Positions 46,138-55,427 are shown, counted from the first letter of the stretch. The stretch is DNA of 64,000 nt from an uncultured Ruminococcus sp. (GCA_900545345.1 UQYQ01000003.1:90326-154325); one strand, 5' to 3'. Notes: generated from the letters alone by a model not told the origin. Translations and numbers: made by a program.

Positions 46138-47481
46138 ATGCTTGATTTGTTTTACAGCTGTAAGAATCATTCAGGTTTATTGCCTAACAGAAAAAGCAGA
46201 ATATTTAATAACATAAAAAGCGGATTTACTTTAGTTGAGGTAATTATCACTCTTTCTATTGTCGCTATTGTGGCTTCGCTTGCCATACCTTCACTTATAG
46301 GTTATATTGATACTTCAAAAGAGAAGGCTGCTGTCACTGAATGCAGAAGTGTTGTTACAGCGGCACAATATCTTGCAAATGATGAATATGATGAAAACGG
46401 AACTACAGGTGCTTCTTTGGTTTCTCATATAACCGAAGCTGATATTTTAAAAATGGCTGAGGAGGAAAATACTTCTGACTCATCACTGGCGAAGATGCTT
46501 TCATTTGATTTTTCTATAGGCATTAAAGCATATGCAGACGATGAATCATATACATATGGTAATGCATATGATGATATAACGGTAATTGAAAACAAGGCAG
46601 TGCCTGAAGATAAAAACGGAAAATCTTTTATTGAAAGCTATGAGTTTGAAGGATACACCCTTTCACACATGATATATTTATCTAAAAACGGTATTTGGCT
46701 TGAATATAAAGCACAAGGAAAAGAGATACCTGTAATTGCAACAGTTACAACATCAAATAACAGCTATTCTGTTGTATTTAAAAACGGCAATAAAATAATA
46801 TCAATTAAAAATTATAATCAGGGTGAAAGCGTTACACCTCCTGAGGTTAAAAAGAACGGTTTTACTTTAAAAGGCTGGAATCTTGAGAAGGGTGACACCA
46901 AATCATCACTTGGTCCGACTGAAGTATTTACCGTATCGGGCAGTGAGAAAAAGATAATTTATAAAGCAGTGCTTGAGGGTTCATCTGTAACCGAACCTGC
47001 AACCGAACCCACAACTAATCCTGTTACAAAGCCTGACGAAGAGATGCCGGGACCGCTAAAATCAGGAGGACAGCTTTATAATATAGTTAAGGATATGGTG
47101 GCCGGTGTTTATGAGAACGGACAATTATCCACATCAGCTCTTATATATGAATACGGCGGTGAGTATTACTTCTTCCCTTATATGCAGATGTTTTATAATA
47201 ACGATGATAAAAGGTTTACTGTAAACGGAATTACCGCAAAAGAAAATGTGACAAATGATGATATTGACGAAATATGTCACTTTATTTTAGAGCATGCAAA
47301 TTTAGGTTCAAAGCCGATTAAGATTGATTTGAACAACTATGTAAAGGTTGATAACAGCTTTAACAATTATAACAGAGGTGATATAATTTCTTCTAACGGA
47401 CTTATTGCGATTACTCAGGATGAAACAAAAGCATTTATTTATGTGTCAGACTGGAGCAGCTGGGAACAGTTTAAAGGCTAA
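46138..47481 (+). CDS. Prepilin-like protein with InlB-type repeat domain
   Basis: A 447-residue protein. The class III signal KSGFTLVEVIITLSIVAIVASLAIPSL has the prepilin cleavage site (G before FTLVE) and the N-terminal pilin helix. Residues about 205-290 form a Listeria-Bacteroides (InlB B) repeat: YSVVFKNGNKIISIKNYNQG, then GFTLKGWNLEKG. A Thr/Pro linker (TEPATEPTTNPVTKP) and an unassigned C-terminal domain of about 130 residues follow. The ATG at 46138 has AGGAGG upstream. It is probably a surface adhesin carried at the tip or in a pseudopilus, processed by the peptidase at 39912. The long leader peptide before GFTLVE is unusual. Confidence 0.8.
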   Translation: MLDLFYSCKNHSGLLPNRKSRIFNNIKSGFTLVEVIITLSIVAIVASLAIPSLIGYIDTSKEKAAVTECRSVVTAAQYLANDEYDENGTTGASLVSHITEADILKMAEEENTSDSSLAKMLSFDFSIGIKAYADDESYTYGNAYDDITVIENKAVPEDKNGKSFIESYEFEGYTLSHMIYLSKNGIWLEYKAQGKEIPVIATVTTSNNSYSVVFKNGNKIISIKNYNQGESVTPPEVKKNGFTLKGWNLEKGDTKSSLGPTEVFTVSGSEKKIIYKAVLEGSSVTEPATEPTTNPVTKPDEEMPGPLKSGGQLYNIVKDMVAGVYENGQLSTSALIYEYGGEYYFFPYMQMFYNNDDKRFTVNGITAKENVTNDDIDEICHFILEHANLGSKPIKIDLNNYVKVDNSFNNYNRGDIISSNGLIAITQDETKAFIYVSDWSSWEQFKG

Positions 47482-47565
47482 TAAAACTTGTTTATTGTAA
47501 TTTGTTATTACTTACAAAGAAAAAACAATTATGTTATAAATCTTAAACAAAAATTATATATATTC

Positions 47566-47594
47566 TTGACATTATTGGTAGTTTTGGATATAAT
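47566..47594 (+). promoter_or_regulatory. Promoter of the second pilin gene
   Basis: TTGACA (47566-47571), 17 bases, TATAAT (47589-47594), a consensus promoter 65 bases before the start codon. The major pilin may thus be made in excess over the first protein. Confidence 0.8.
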
Positions 47595-47658
47595 GTTATT
47601 GTTTAAAAATAAAGATTTTGGCACACTTATTTTATTAATTAAGAAAGGTGATTTAATC

Positions 47659-48078
47659 ATGAAGAAATTAATTAAAAAAGATCAAAAAGGTTTCACATTG
47701 GTTGAAGTTATCGTAGTATTAGTAATTTTAGCTATCATGGCTGCTGTACTTATTCCGTCACTTATCGGATATATTGATAAGTCAAGACAAAACACTGTTG
47801 TTTCGGAAACTCGTTCAATAGTTACAGCTGTTCAGACATTGGCTTCTGAAAAGTATGCTAAACAGAACGACAGCAGTACTACTGTATATACTCTTGGTAC
47901 TGTAGTCGGTACTACAGTTATTTTGTATAATGATATTGAAACTCTTTGTGAAATTGAAGATTTAGATACTAAACTCAGCGGTGTTACAATCACAGGCGGT
48001 AAAGTTACTGCTCTTAAGTATAGCAGCGGCGGTTTTACCTGTGACTATCCTGGATATATAGTTACACCAAATCCATAA
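47659..48078 (+). CDS. Type IV pilin-like protein
   Basis: A 139-residue prepilin: MKKLIKKDQKGFTLVEVIVV with cleavage after Gly, a hydrophobic helix to residue about 35, then a small C-terminal domain with one Cys pair candidate (C at LCEIED and FTCDYPG). The ATG at 47659 follows AAAGGTGA; an upstream in-frame ATG-like start would precede the promoter and is rejected. The N-terminal 60 residues resemble the protein encoded just upstream (IPSLIGYID, then V-ETRSIVTA-Q), so the two arose by duplication. Likely a pilus or pseudopilus subunit. Confidence 0.85.
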   Translation: MKKLIKKDQKGFTLVEVIVVLVILAIMAAVLIPSLIGYIDKSRQNTVVSETRSIVTAVQTLASEKYAKQNDSSTTVYTLGTVVGTTVILYNDIETLCEIEDLDTKLSGVTITGGKVTALKYSSGGFTCDYPGYIVTPNP

Positions 48079-48120
48079 GGGAATACATAATCAAAAATAT
48101 TTTAATTTAATAAAATATCA

Positions 48121-48159
48121 GCATCCACTCCTATGTGCCAAAAGGGGTGGATGTTTTTT
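48121..48159 (+). terminator. Pilin terminator
   Basis: CATCCAC..CC and GGGGTGGATG followed by TTTTTT. Confidence 0.8.
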
Positions 48160-48365
48160 ACTCGTTTATTGAGTTTTTTATATTAGAAACAGCTTAATTC
48201 TATCCATATAACAACCTTTTAAGACTTTAAAATTATTTTTTAAAATCTCATGATAAAATTGTTCCATTTTAGTTATAATCATGATATACTATAGTATACC
48301 GCTTGTAAATCACTCATTATTTTAATTCACAGTATGAAATTTTTTTGTGCAGAAACGGAGATTTT

Positions 48366-49571
48366 ATGATAAAACTATTGGTCAGAAAATTCATAAAAGA
48401 TTATAAAAACACTTCCGATAAGAAAGTAAGGGAGTCATACACTGTTCTCGGCGGAGTAACAGGTCTTATATGCAATTTCTTTTTATTTATATTAAAGCTG
48501 CTTATTGGAATTGCAATGAACAGTATTGCAATTATTGGTGATGCTTTCAACAATTTATCTGACACCGGTTCAAGCTTTGTGGCAATAATAGGTGCAAAGC
48601 TGTCAAATAAAAAGCCCGATGCCGAACATCCCTTCGGTCACGGACGAATTGAATATATATCATCACTTATCGTTTCATTTATTATTATGATGGTCGGACT
48701 TGAACTGTTTAAGTCATCAATAGATAAAATAAGGAATCCTGAAACAGTTTATTTTAATATAATGCTTTTAATTATACTGTTTGTATCGGTTTTGGTAAAA
48801 CTATGGATGTTCTTTTATTATAAATATTTAGGCAATCAAATCTCTTCGGGCATGCTTATTGCAAATTCTAAAGACAGCATTAATGATGTCTTTTCAACAT
48901 CGGCTGTTATTATTGCAACTGTGTTTGGTTCTTTTTTCAAATTTCCTATAGACGGAATCATAGGCATTGTTGTGTCAGTGATTATCATTTTTAACGGGTT
49001 CTCAATAGCAAAGGAAACTGTCGGGTTGCTTTTAGGCTCTGCTCCTGATAAAGAAACAATCAAAGACATTTATGAAATTATGACTGAATCAGAAGAAATA
49101 GTCGGAATTCACGACCTTATTGTGCACGATTATGGGCCCGGCAGAATATTCGCTTCAGTTCATGCAGAGATTCCTGACAATGCTGATATTGTTAAAGTGC
49201 ACGAAATTATTGACACACTTGAGAAAAAAGTTAACTGCGAGCTTGGAATAGAGCTTGTAATTCATATGGATCCTATTTCAGTAAATAATGAAAAAGTATC
49301 TGAGCTTAAAGCTATGGTTGAGGAAATTGTAAATAAAGAAAACGAAAATTTTTCTATTCATGATTTTAGAATAACTGACGGAACAGATAATATTAACATG
49401 ATTTTCGACCTTGTTGTTGATTTTGAAACAACTTTTGAAGAAAGTGAAAAAGCAGTAAATAATATAATAAGAAAAATTAAAGAGAAAGACAGCCGATACA
49501 ATGCTGTTATTAAAGCTGAAAACAGTTATGCCGAGCAGCAAATAAACGAGATAATAGAAAAATCGAAATAA
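48366..49571 (+). CDS. Cation diffusion facilitator (CDF) transporter
   Basis: A 401-residue exporter of divalent metal ions (Zn, Mn, Fe or Co) driven by proton exchange. Metal-site motifs are GDAFNNLSD in helix 2 and KDSINDVFS in helix 5, and HPFGHGRIEYI is the family signature. Six helices precede a cytoplasmic domain of about 190 residues, longer than usual, possibly with two ferredoxin-like units. The ATG at 48366 has GGAG five bases upstream. Metal specificity cannot be settled from the motifs. Confidence 0.92.
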   Translation: MIKLLVRKFIKDYKNTSDKKVRESYTVLGGVTGLICNFFLFILKLLIGIAMNSIAIIGDAFNNLSDTGSSFVAIIGAKLSNKKPDAEHPFGHGRIEYISSLIVSFIIMMVGLELFKSSIDKIRNPETVYFNIMLLIILFVSVLVKLWMFFYYKYLGNQISSGMLIANSKDSINDVFSTSAVIIATVFGSFFKFPIDGIIGIVVSVIIIFNGFSIAKETVGLLLGSAPDKETIKDIYEIMTESEEIVGIHDLIVHDYGPGRIFASVHAEIPDNADIVKVHEIIDTLEKKVNCELGIELVIHMDPISVNNEKVSELKAMVEEIVNKENENFSIHDFRITDGTDNINMIFDLVVDFETTFEESEKAVNNIIRKIKEKDSRYNAVIKAENSYAEQQINEIIEKSK

Positions 49572-49711
49572 TACCAAGGTAACTCAAATTGATATCCTTA
49601 GGTTAAAAAAGTGGCTCAGACCCTTATTTTATGCTGTCCGCAACCTATAGTTGACAAAATGAAAAGTAAAGTATATTGTAAAAATTCATATGGTAATGTA
49701 ATATGAAATAT

Positions 49712-49767
49712 AACAACGACTATGTCCGGTCGTTTGTTGAATGACGGGGCGTTGCTCCTTATTGAAA
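49712..49767. repeat. Structured intergenic repeat, short copy
   Basis: AACAACGACTATGTCCGGTC then GTTTGTTGAATGACGGGGC and CCTTATTGAAA. It matches both ends of the element at 35159-35296 but lacks the inner hairpins. Confidence 0.65.
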
Positions 49768-49794
49768 ATTCACAGTAAAGGGAAGGAAACAAAT

Positions 49795-50634
49795 ATGAAT
49801 CTGGAGATAGCAAATAAATTATATAAGCTTAGAAAGAAGAACGGACTTTCTCAGGAAGCATTGGCAGAAAAGCTCGGGATTTCACGTCAGTCAATTTCAA
49901 AGTGGGAGCGTGCTGAATCTTCACCTGATACTGATAATTTAATATCTCTTGCTAAGCTTTATAATATTTCATTAGATGAGCTTTTATTAAATGATGCAAA
50001 AGAAATTAAAGATGAACAGGCTCAGGAAAACTCAGAAGATAACGACAAAAGCACGAAAAATGACAGCAGCAAAAGCGAACCTAATCAAAACACAGACAGC
50101 GGAGAAATTCCGGATGTGGGACATAAATTTGTCAATGTAAATGACGGTGAAAACATCGTTCATGTAGGTACAAAAGGCGTGTTTGTCAAAGATGATGAGG
50201 GTAACGAGGTTAGAGTCGGACTTAATGGAGTATATGTTAACGGTGATAAAAAAGATGTTGATTTTAAAAAACACAACCATTGGCACAAAAACAATCAAGG
50301 TGAAATTGTAATAGATGAAAATCACCATACATACAAATTATTTAAACATTTCCCATACCCGATATTAACGGTTATTATATATCTCCTTCTCGGCTTTTTT
50401 AATCCTTTAGGTATGGGCTGGAGCGTCGGTTGGATTATATTCCTTACAATTCCTATATACTACACCACAATTGAAGCTATACATAAAAGAAATCCGCATA
50501 TATTCTGCTATCCTGTTCTGGTAACAGCAGTTTTTTTACTATTCGGTATGACAATGGGACTATGGCATCCTTTGTGGATACTGTTTCTTACAATACCGCT
50601 TTACTACACGGCAATAGGAATGTTTAAAAAATAG
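49795..50634 (+). CDS. XRE HTH protein with C-terminal membrane domain
   Basis: A 279-residue protein. Residues 1-65 form a classic Cro/CI HTH (KLYKLRKKNGLSQEALAEKL, ISRQSISKWERAESSPD). A polar linker rich in Asp, Asn and Ser follows, then a segment of repeated Val/Gly strands (FVNVNDGENIVHVG, VFVKDDEGNEVRVG). The C-terminal 90 residues hold about four membrane helices with an internal repeat (IIFLTIPIYYTTIEA and ILFLTIPLYYTAIGM). Such membrane-tethered HTH proteins are common in Firmicutes and may sense envelope state. The ATG at 49795 follows GGAAGG. Confidence 0.85.
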   Translation: MNLEIANKLYKLRKKNGLSQEALAEKLGISRQSISKWERAESSPDTDNLISLAKLYNISLDELLLNDAKEIKDEQAQENSEDNDKSTKNDSSKSEPNQNTDSGEIPDVGHKFVNVNDGENIVHVGTKGVFVKDDEGNEVRVGLNGVYVNGDKKDVDFKKHNHWHKNNQGEIVIDENHHTYKLFKHFPYPILTVIIYLLLGFFNPLGMGWSVGWIIFLTIPIYYTTIEAIHKRNPHIFCYPVLVTAVFLLFGMTMGLWHPLWILFLTIPLYYTAIGMFKK

Positions 50635-50640
50635 CAATAA

Positions 50641-50666
50641 AAAAGCCTCCTATAGGAGGCTTTTTG
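50641..50666. terminator. Terminator shared by the XRE-membrane gene and thiT
   Basis: AAAGCCTCC and GGAGGCTTTTT around TATA, T-rich on both sides. Confidence 0.85.
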
Positions 50667-50676
50667 TATGTAAGAA

Positions 50677-51252
50677 TTAATCTTTTACTATTAATTTCTT
50701 AGTTTGAGGAACGCATAAAAGTATTACTGCTCCGATTACGGTGAATACCATTTCAGGAAGCATATATGCACCATTGTAAAGTGAACTGTAAATCCAAGAG
50801 TTGTCAGTTGAGAAAGTGTCCCAGATAGCACCGACTGAATGGAAAATTACCGAACCGCTGATAACATGAAAAGCATATCTCAAAGCAATTGTGATAACTA
50901 TTCCTGCGATGGCACCTGCAATGCCTTTTTTTCTCAGCATTCCTGCAAGTCCTAAAACAGAAAAAGCAAGAATATAGTCAAGTATTAAAGTTCCGATAAG
51001 TGCAGATGCAGTAAGTCCCCAGCTTACAACTTCTCCAAGATCAATAAACATCTGAAGCAATGCATATACTACAGAAACAAGCATGCCCCACTTTACACCG
51101 TTGCGAATGCTGTAGATAACTATCGGAAGCATTGAAAGCAATGTGATAGAACCTCCCCATGGCAGATGGAACACTTTAATAAAGCTTAACACAAGTGCAA
51201 GTGCAACCATTACTGCACCTTCGACCAGTTTGATAGTTTTTGTGTTTGACAT
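50677..51252 (-). CDS. thiT: ECF thiamine transporter S component
   Basis: A 191-residue membrane protein with six helices that binds thiamine and works with the shared ECF energising module. AVMVALALVLSFIKVFHLPW and GGSITLLSMLPIVIYSIRNG are the ThiT signatures, and later Trp residues (VVSWGLTAS, WIYSSLYNG) line the thiamine pocket. The ATG at 51252 has AAAGGAG upstream. A TPP riboswitch in its leader confirms the substrate. The ECF A/A'/T genes are not in the window. Confidence 0.95.
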   Translation of the reverse strand: MSNTKTIKLVEGAVMVALALVLSFIKVFHLPWGGSITLLSMLPIVIYSIRNGVKWGMLVSVVYALLQMFIDLGEVVSWGLTASALIGTLILDYILAFSVLGLAGMLRKKGIAGAIAGIVITIALRYAFHVISGSVIFHSVGAIWDTFSTDNSWIYSSLYNGAYMLPEMVFTVIGAVILLCVPQTKKLIVKD

Positions 51253-51331
51253 AAAAACACTCTCCTTTAAAGAATAAATTTTAAATTCAACATTTGATTT
51301 AACCGCAATTATAAGAAAACCAATTTTGACA

Positions 51332-51362
51332 ATAAAAAAAGGCATACCTAAATTGGCACACC
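51332..51362 (-). terminator. Expression-platform terminator of the TPP riboswitch
   Basis: On the minus strand GGTGTGCC and GGTATGCC pair with G-U contacts around AATTTA and are followed by TTTTTTT, between the aptamer and thiT. Confidence 0.65.
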
Positions 51363-51374
51363 TAAAAATCCCTA

Positions 51375-51470
51375 TAAAAACTTTCCTACGTTGGCATTAT
51401 CCAAATCAGGTTAAACGGGTCAAAGTTAGATTACTTTATCTCAGCCTGCAAAACAAGCCCCCCGGTTCAA
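51375..51470 (-). promoter_or_regulatory. TPP riboswitch controlling thiT
   Basis: Minus strand: CCGGGGGGC, then GCAGGCTGAGATAAAG (thi-box CUGAGA), GACCCGTT, and AACCTGATTTGGATAATGCC followed by AACGTAGGAAAG. All conserved elements of the THI aptamer are present. TPP should favour the downstream terminator and reduce thiT expression. Confidence 0.95.
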
Positions 51471-51558
51471 ATATTTAATTTACTTAATTATTATATCATT
51501 TTATAGCCGTCATGTCAATATTTTGTCGAAGTTATTTTATATAATTTTTAAAAAAGTA

Positions 51559-51587
51559 TTGACAAATCTTTTTTTTGATGATATAAT
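51559..51587 (+). promoter_or_regulatory. Initiator tRNA promoter
   Basis: TTGACA (51559-51564), 17 bases, TATAAT (51582-51587). A small TGAGG/CCTCA hairpin followed by TTTTT lies between promoter and tRNA. Confidence 0.8.
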
Positions 51588-51621
51588 TAATGAGCATTGA
51601 GGACAGTCCTCATTTTTATAT

Positions 51622-51698
<77 letters not shown>

Positions 51699-51703
51699 AT
51701 GTA

Positions 51704-51746
51704 AAACAGGCGTTTGCAGGATTTGCAGACGCCTGTTTATGTTTTT
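51704..51746 (+). terminator. Initiator tRNA terminator
   Basis: AAACAGGCGT and ACGCCTGTTT followed by ATGTTTTT. Confidence 0.8.
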
Positions 51747-51753
51747 ACACAAT

Positions 51754-51781
51754 AAAAAATCCCGTACTGAAAAGTACGGGT
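51754..51781 (-). terminator. Terminator of the cyclophilin gene
   Basis: CCCGTACT and AGTACGGG; on the minus strand the stem is followed by ATTTTTTATT. Confidence 0.8.
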
Positions 51782-51796
51782 TAAATTATTTTATAA

Positions 51797-52432
51797 TTAG
51801 AATTCCACAGTGAATTCAACCTGTTCATGACCGTCCGAGGTCTCGTTAATCATCTTAGCAGATTTAATTTTAATAGGTGTAACAGGTGTAGCAACTTCTC
51901 TGAGTGCGTTCGTTTTTCTTTCAACGGTTAAGAACTTATCAACCACCTGCATACCTTCTTCATTTACTTTACCGAAAGCAGCATATTGTCCGTCAAGTGA
52001 AGATTTGTAGGTGTCTGCATAGCAGATGAAGAATTGGCTGGAAGCAGAATCAGGTAACTGGCCTCTTGCCATTGAAACAACGCCTCTTGTATGAGAAAGT
52101 GTGTTTTTAGTATATCCGTTCTGTGCAAACTCACCTTTGATAGTTTCACTTGAACCGCCTGTACCGTCGCCGTTAGGGTCACCGCCCTGAGCCATGAACC
52201 CTTCAACTACTCTGTGAAAAGTAAGTCCGTCATAAAAACCTGCTTTAACAAGCTTTTTAAAGTTTTTAACAGTTTCAGGTGCATACTCAGGGAATAGCTG
52301 AACAACAAAGCTTCCTGTCTGAGTTTCCCTCTTTGATGAATCGGAACCGTTTTCTTCGTCAGTGCATCCTGCAAATGATAAGCACATTGTAAGCATCATT
52401 AATGCCGTTAAAATAAATTTAATTCTTTTCAA
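51797..52432 (-). CDS. Peptidyl-prolyl cis-trans isomerase, cyclophilin-type lipoprotein
   Basis: A 211-residue protein. Residues 1-23 form a lipoprotein signal ending LSFAGC. The cyclophilin core reads VKNFKKLVKAGFYDGLTFHR, GGDPNGDGTGG, GVVSMARGQLPDSASSQFFI and YAAFGKVNEEGMQVVD, including the catalytic Arg in FHRV. It should fold secreted proteins at the outer face of the membrane. AGGAGATG precedes the ATG. It is transcribed alone. Confidence 0.95.
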   Translation of the reverse strand: MKRIKFILTALMMLTMCLSFAGCTDEENGSDSSKRETQTGSFVVQLFPEYAPETVKNFKKLVKAGFYDGLTFHRVVEGFMAQGGDPNGDGTGGSSETIKGEFAQNGYTKNTLSHTRGVVSMARGQLPDSASSQFFICYADTYKSSLDGQYAAFGKVNEEGMQVVDKFLTVERKTNALREVATPVTPIKIKSAKMINETSDGHEQVEFTVEF

Positions 52433-52516
52433 AATAACATCTCCTGTTTCTGATTGTATTTTAATAAGCTTATTTTACAGTTTTTTATTAAAAATGTCAA
52501 CTGATTGGCTTTGCTG

Positions 52517-52546
52517 TTGACATTTTTTGAGTTGATATGGTATACT
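52517..52546 (+). promoter_or_regulatory. valS leader promoter
   Basis: TTGACA (52517-52522), 18 bases, TATACT (52541-52546). The leader to valS is about 145 bases. No T-box (no AGGGTGGnACCGCG) is present. Confidence 0.7.
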
Positions 52547-52580
52547 TTAATTTAAAGTTATTTATAAAGGAAGTTATCAT

Positions 52581-52643
52581 ATGAACATAAAAACAGACAG
52601 AATATTATGTTTTAATCGTTATATTTTAGATGTGCGAGTCTGA
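52581..52643 (+). CDS. Candidate 20-residue leader peptide upstream of valS
   Basis: ATG-initiated ORF with AAAGGAAG in front, encoding MNIKTDRILCFNRYILDVRV. Two of the last four codons are Val. Position in the leader of valyl-tRNA synthetase makes a Val-sensing role thinkable, but no terminator or alternative hairpin follows, so attenuation is not supported. It may simply be a small conserved peptide. Confidence 0.4.
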   Translation: MNIKTDRILCFNRYILDVRV

Positions 52644-52697
52644 CTTTTAATATATGTTTTAAAAAATTTATATTGTATATTGAAAGGAAAAGAAACA

Positions 52698-55322
52698 ATG
52701 AAAAAAGAACTTGGAAAACTATATGAACCTCGTGAGGTTGAAGATAAAATATATAAATTCTGGATGGATAATGACTGTTTTAAGGCTGAGCCTGATTCAA
52801 AGAAAAAGCCTTATACTATAGTTATTCCTCCGCCTAATATAACAGGACAGCTTCATATGGGGCATGCCCTTGACGAAACTTTGCAGGATATATTAATCAG
52901 ATATAAGAGAATGAGCGGTTACTCGGCACTTTGGCTTCCGGGAACCGACCATGCGGCAATTGCGACTGAGGCTAAAATTGTTGAAGCTATGCGCAAAGAG
53001 GGAATAACTAAGGAAGAAATCGGCAGAGAAGCCTTTATGGAGCGTGCTTGGGAGTGGAATGACAAGTTCGGAGGAAGAATTGTAGAACAGCTTAAAAAGC
53101 TGGGTTCTTCATGCGACTGGTCAAGACAGCGTTTCACCATGGACGAGGGCTGTTCAAAGGCTGTTAAAGAGGTGTTTGTAAACCTTTATGAAAAAGGTTT
53201 GATTTACAGAGGGGAAAGAATAATTAACTGGTGCCCAAAGTGTCAGACATCTATTTCAGACGCCGAGGTTGAATATGAGGATCAGGCAGGGCATTTCTGG
53301 CATATTCGTTATCCTTTAACAGACGGAAGCGGTTATGTTGAGCTTGCAACAACAAGACCTGAAACACTGCTTGGAGATACAGCGGTTGCTGTAAATCCTG
53401 AAGATGAAAGATATAAGGATTTGGTTGGAAAAACTCTGACACTTCCTCTTGTAGGGCGTGAAATACCTATTGTTGCCGATGACTATGTTGCAATGGATTT
53501 CGGAACAGGTGTTGTAAAGATTACCCCTGCACACGACCCTAATGACTTTGAAGTCGGTTTAAGACATAACCTTCCTATAATAAATGTACTTACCGACGAC
53601 GCTAAAATCGTTGACGACTATGCTGATTATGCAGGTATGGACAGATATGATGCAAGAAAGAAAATCGTTGAGGATTTAGACAAGGGCGGATTTTTGGTTA
53701 AGGTTGAAGACCATGACCACAATGTCGGAACCTGCTATCGCTGCGGCACAACAGTTGAGCCTAAGGTTTCAACACAATGGTTTGTAAAAATGAAGCCGCT
53801 GGCTCAGCCTGCTATAGACGCTGTTAAGAACGGTGAGACAAAATTTGTGCCCGAGCGATTTGATAAAATTTATTTCCACTGGCTTGAAGGAATAAGAGAC
53901 TGGTGTATTTCACGTCAGATTTGGTGGGGACATCAGATACCTGCATACTATTGTGATTCATGCGGTGAAATGGTTGTTTCAAAAGATGATGTTAAAACTT
54001 GTCCTAAGTGCGGAAAACAGATGCGTCAGGATGAAGACACTTTAGATACATGGTTTAGTTCGGCACTTTGGCCTTTTTCAACACTCGGATGGCCGGACCG
54101 AACAGAAGACTTAAAGTATTTCTATCCAACAAATACCCTTGTTACAGGATATGATATTATTTTCTTCTGGGTAGTAAGAATGATGTTCTCCGGAATTGAG
54201 CATATGGGCGAGGTTCCGTTTAATACAGTTTTAATTCACGGTCTTGTTCGTGATTCACAGGGAAGAAAGATGTCAAAATCTCTGGGCAACGGTATAGACC
54301 CTCTTGAGGTTATTGACGAATATGGTGCAGACGCACTCAGATTTATGCTTGCAACTGGAAATTCACCGGGAAATGATATGAGATATTCTGAGGAAAAGGT
54401 TCGTTCTTCTCGTAACTTTGCCAATAAGATTTGGAATGCCGCAAGATTTATTATGATGAATCTTCCTGAAGATTTTAAAGCTGATGAGCTTCCTGAAAAC
54501 TTAAATATCGAAGATAAATGGATTGTATCAAAGTTCAACACTCTTGCAAAAGAGGTCAATGAAAATCTTGAACATTTCGAGCTTGGTGTTGCAGTTGCAA
54601 AGCTTTATGATTTTATTTGGGATGTATATTGTGACTGGTATATTGAGCTGACAAAGCCTCGTATACTTGCAGGCGGCGAAACCTGTGCAGCTGCTCAGGC
54701 AGTTTTAGTTTGGGTAATGAAGGGAATGTTAAAACTTCTTCATCCGTTTATGCCGTTTATAACCGAAGAAATCTGGCAGGCACTTGTCGGTGACGGAAGT
54801 ATTATCATGACAGAAAGCTTCCCGACATTCGATGAAAGTCTGTGCTATAAGAATGAAGAATCTGACTTTGAAAAGATTATCAGTGCTATAAAGGGTATTA
54901 GAAACACAAGAAGTGAGATGAATGTTCCGCCTAAGGTTCAGGCAAAGCTTTATATTGAAACTGAGTACAGTGATGTTTTTGCATCAGGTGAGATGTTCTT
55001 TAAACGCTTAGCGTCGGCAAGCGAGGTTGAAATTGCTGATAAGTTTGATATATCAGACTGTGCAACGGTTGTTACAGATTCTGCAAGAATTTTCATACCG
55101 CTTTCTGATATAGTTGATACAGAAAAGGAGCTTGCAAGGCTTGAAAAGGATAAAAAAGCAACTCAAAAGGACATTGATTTCTTAAGCGGAAAGCTGAATA
55201 ATCAAGGCTTTTTGGCTAAGGCACCCGAACAGCTTGTTGAAAAGGAGAAAGAAAAACTCAAAAAGGCTGAAGAAAAAATGCAGAAGATTGAAGAGTCAAT
55301 CAAGGCTCTTGAAAGCAGATAG
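52698..55322 (+). CDS. valS: Valyl-tRNA synthetase
   Basis: Charges tRNA-Val. An 874-residue class Ia synthetase with PPPNITGQLHMGHAL (HIGH motif), a CP1 editing domain (TTRPETLLGDTAV, GTGVVKITPAHDPND), zinc-binding Cys pairs (CDSCGEM, CPKCGKQM) and KMSKSLGNGIDP. The C-terminal 70 residues form the coiled-coil arm (ELARLEKDKKATQKDIDFLS) typical of ValRS. The ATG at 52698 follows GAAAGGAAAAG; the upstream TTG is not needed. Confidence 0.98.
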   Translation: MKKELGKLYEPREVEDKIYKFWMDNDCFKAEPDSKKKPYTIVIPPPNITGQLHMGHALDETLQDILIRYKRMSGYSALWLPGTDHAAIATEAKIVEAMRKEGITKEEIGREAFMERAWEWNDKFGGRIVEQLKKLGSSCDWSRQRFTMDEGCSKAVKEVFVNLYEKGLIYRGERIINWCPKCQTSISDAEVEYEDQAGHFWHIRYPLTDGSGYVELATTRPETLLGDTAVAVNPEDERYKDLVGKTLTLPLVGREIPIVADDYVAMDFGTGVVKITPAHDPNDFEVGLRHNLPIINVLTDDAKIVDDYADYAGMDRYDARKKIVEDLDKGGFLVKVEDHDHNVGTCYRCGTTVEPKVSTQWFVKMKPLAQPAIDAVKNGETKFVPERFDKIYFHWLEGIRDWCISRQIWWGHQIPAYYCDSCGEMVVSKDDVKTCPKCGKQMRQDEDTLDTWFSSALWPFSTLGWPDRTEDLKYFYPTNTLVTGYDIIFFWVVRMMFSGIEHMGEVPFNTVLIHGLVRDSQGRKMSKSLGNGIDPLEVIDEYGADALRFMLATGNSPGNDMRYSEEKVRSSRNFANKIWNAARFIMMNLPEDFKADELPENLNIEDKWIVSKFNTLAKEVNENLEHFELGVAVAKLYDFIWDVYCDWYIELTKPRILAGGETCAAAQAVLVWVMKGMLKLLHPFMPFITEEIWQALVGDGSIIMTESFPTFDESLCYKNEESDFEKIISAIKGIRNTRSEMNVPPKVQAKLYIETEYSDVFASGEMFFKRLASASEVEIADKFDISDCATVVTDSARIFIPLSDIVDTEKELARLEKDKKATQKDIDFLSGKLNNQGFLAKAPEQLVEKEKEKLKKAEEKMQKIEESIKALESR

Positions 55323-55327
55323 AATTA

Positions 55328-55363
55328 TATCCCTGACGATATTTTCGCCGGGGATATTTTTGT
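55328..55363 (+). terminator. valS terminator
   Basis: ATCCCTGACG and CGCCGGGGAT around ATATTTT, followed by ATTTTTG. Confidence 0.75.
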
Positions 55364-55427
55364 CTTTATGCACAAAAATATGAAAGCATGACAAGTATAA
55401 TTTATATAAATAAATTTTCAAAAACCC

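Noticed and set aside
47488..47658. N-terminal extension of the second pilin
   Set aside because: It would start before the consensus promoter at 47566 and place 57 unrelated residues ahead of the prepilin signal.
52433..52697. T-box riboswitch before valS
   Set aside because: No AGGGTGGNACCGCG core or specifier stem is present.
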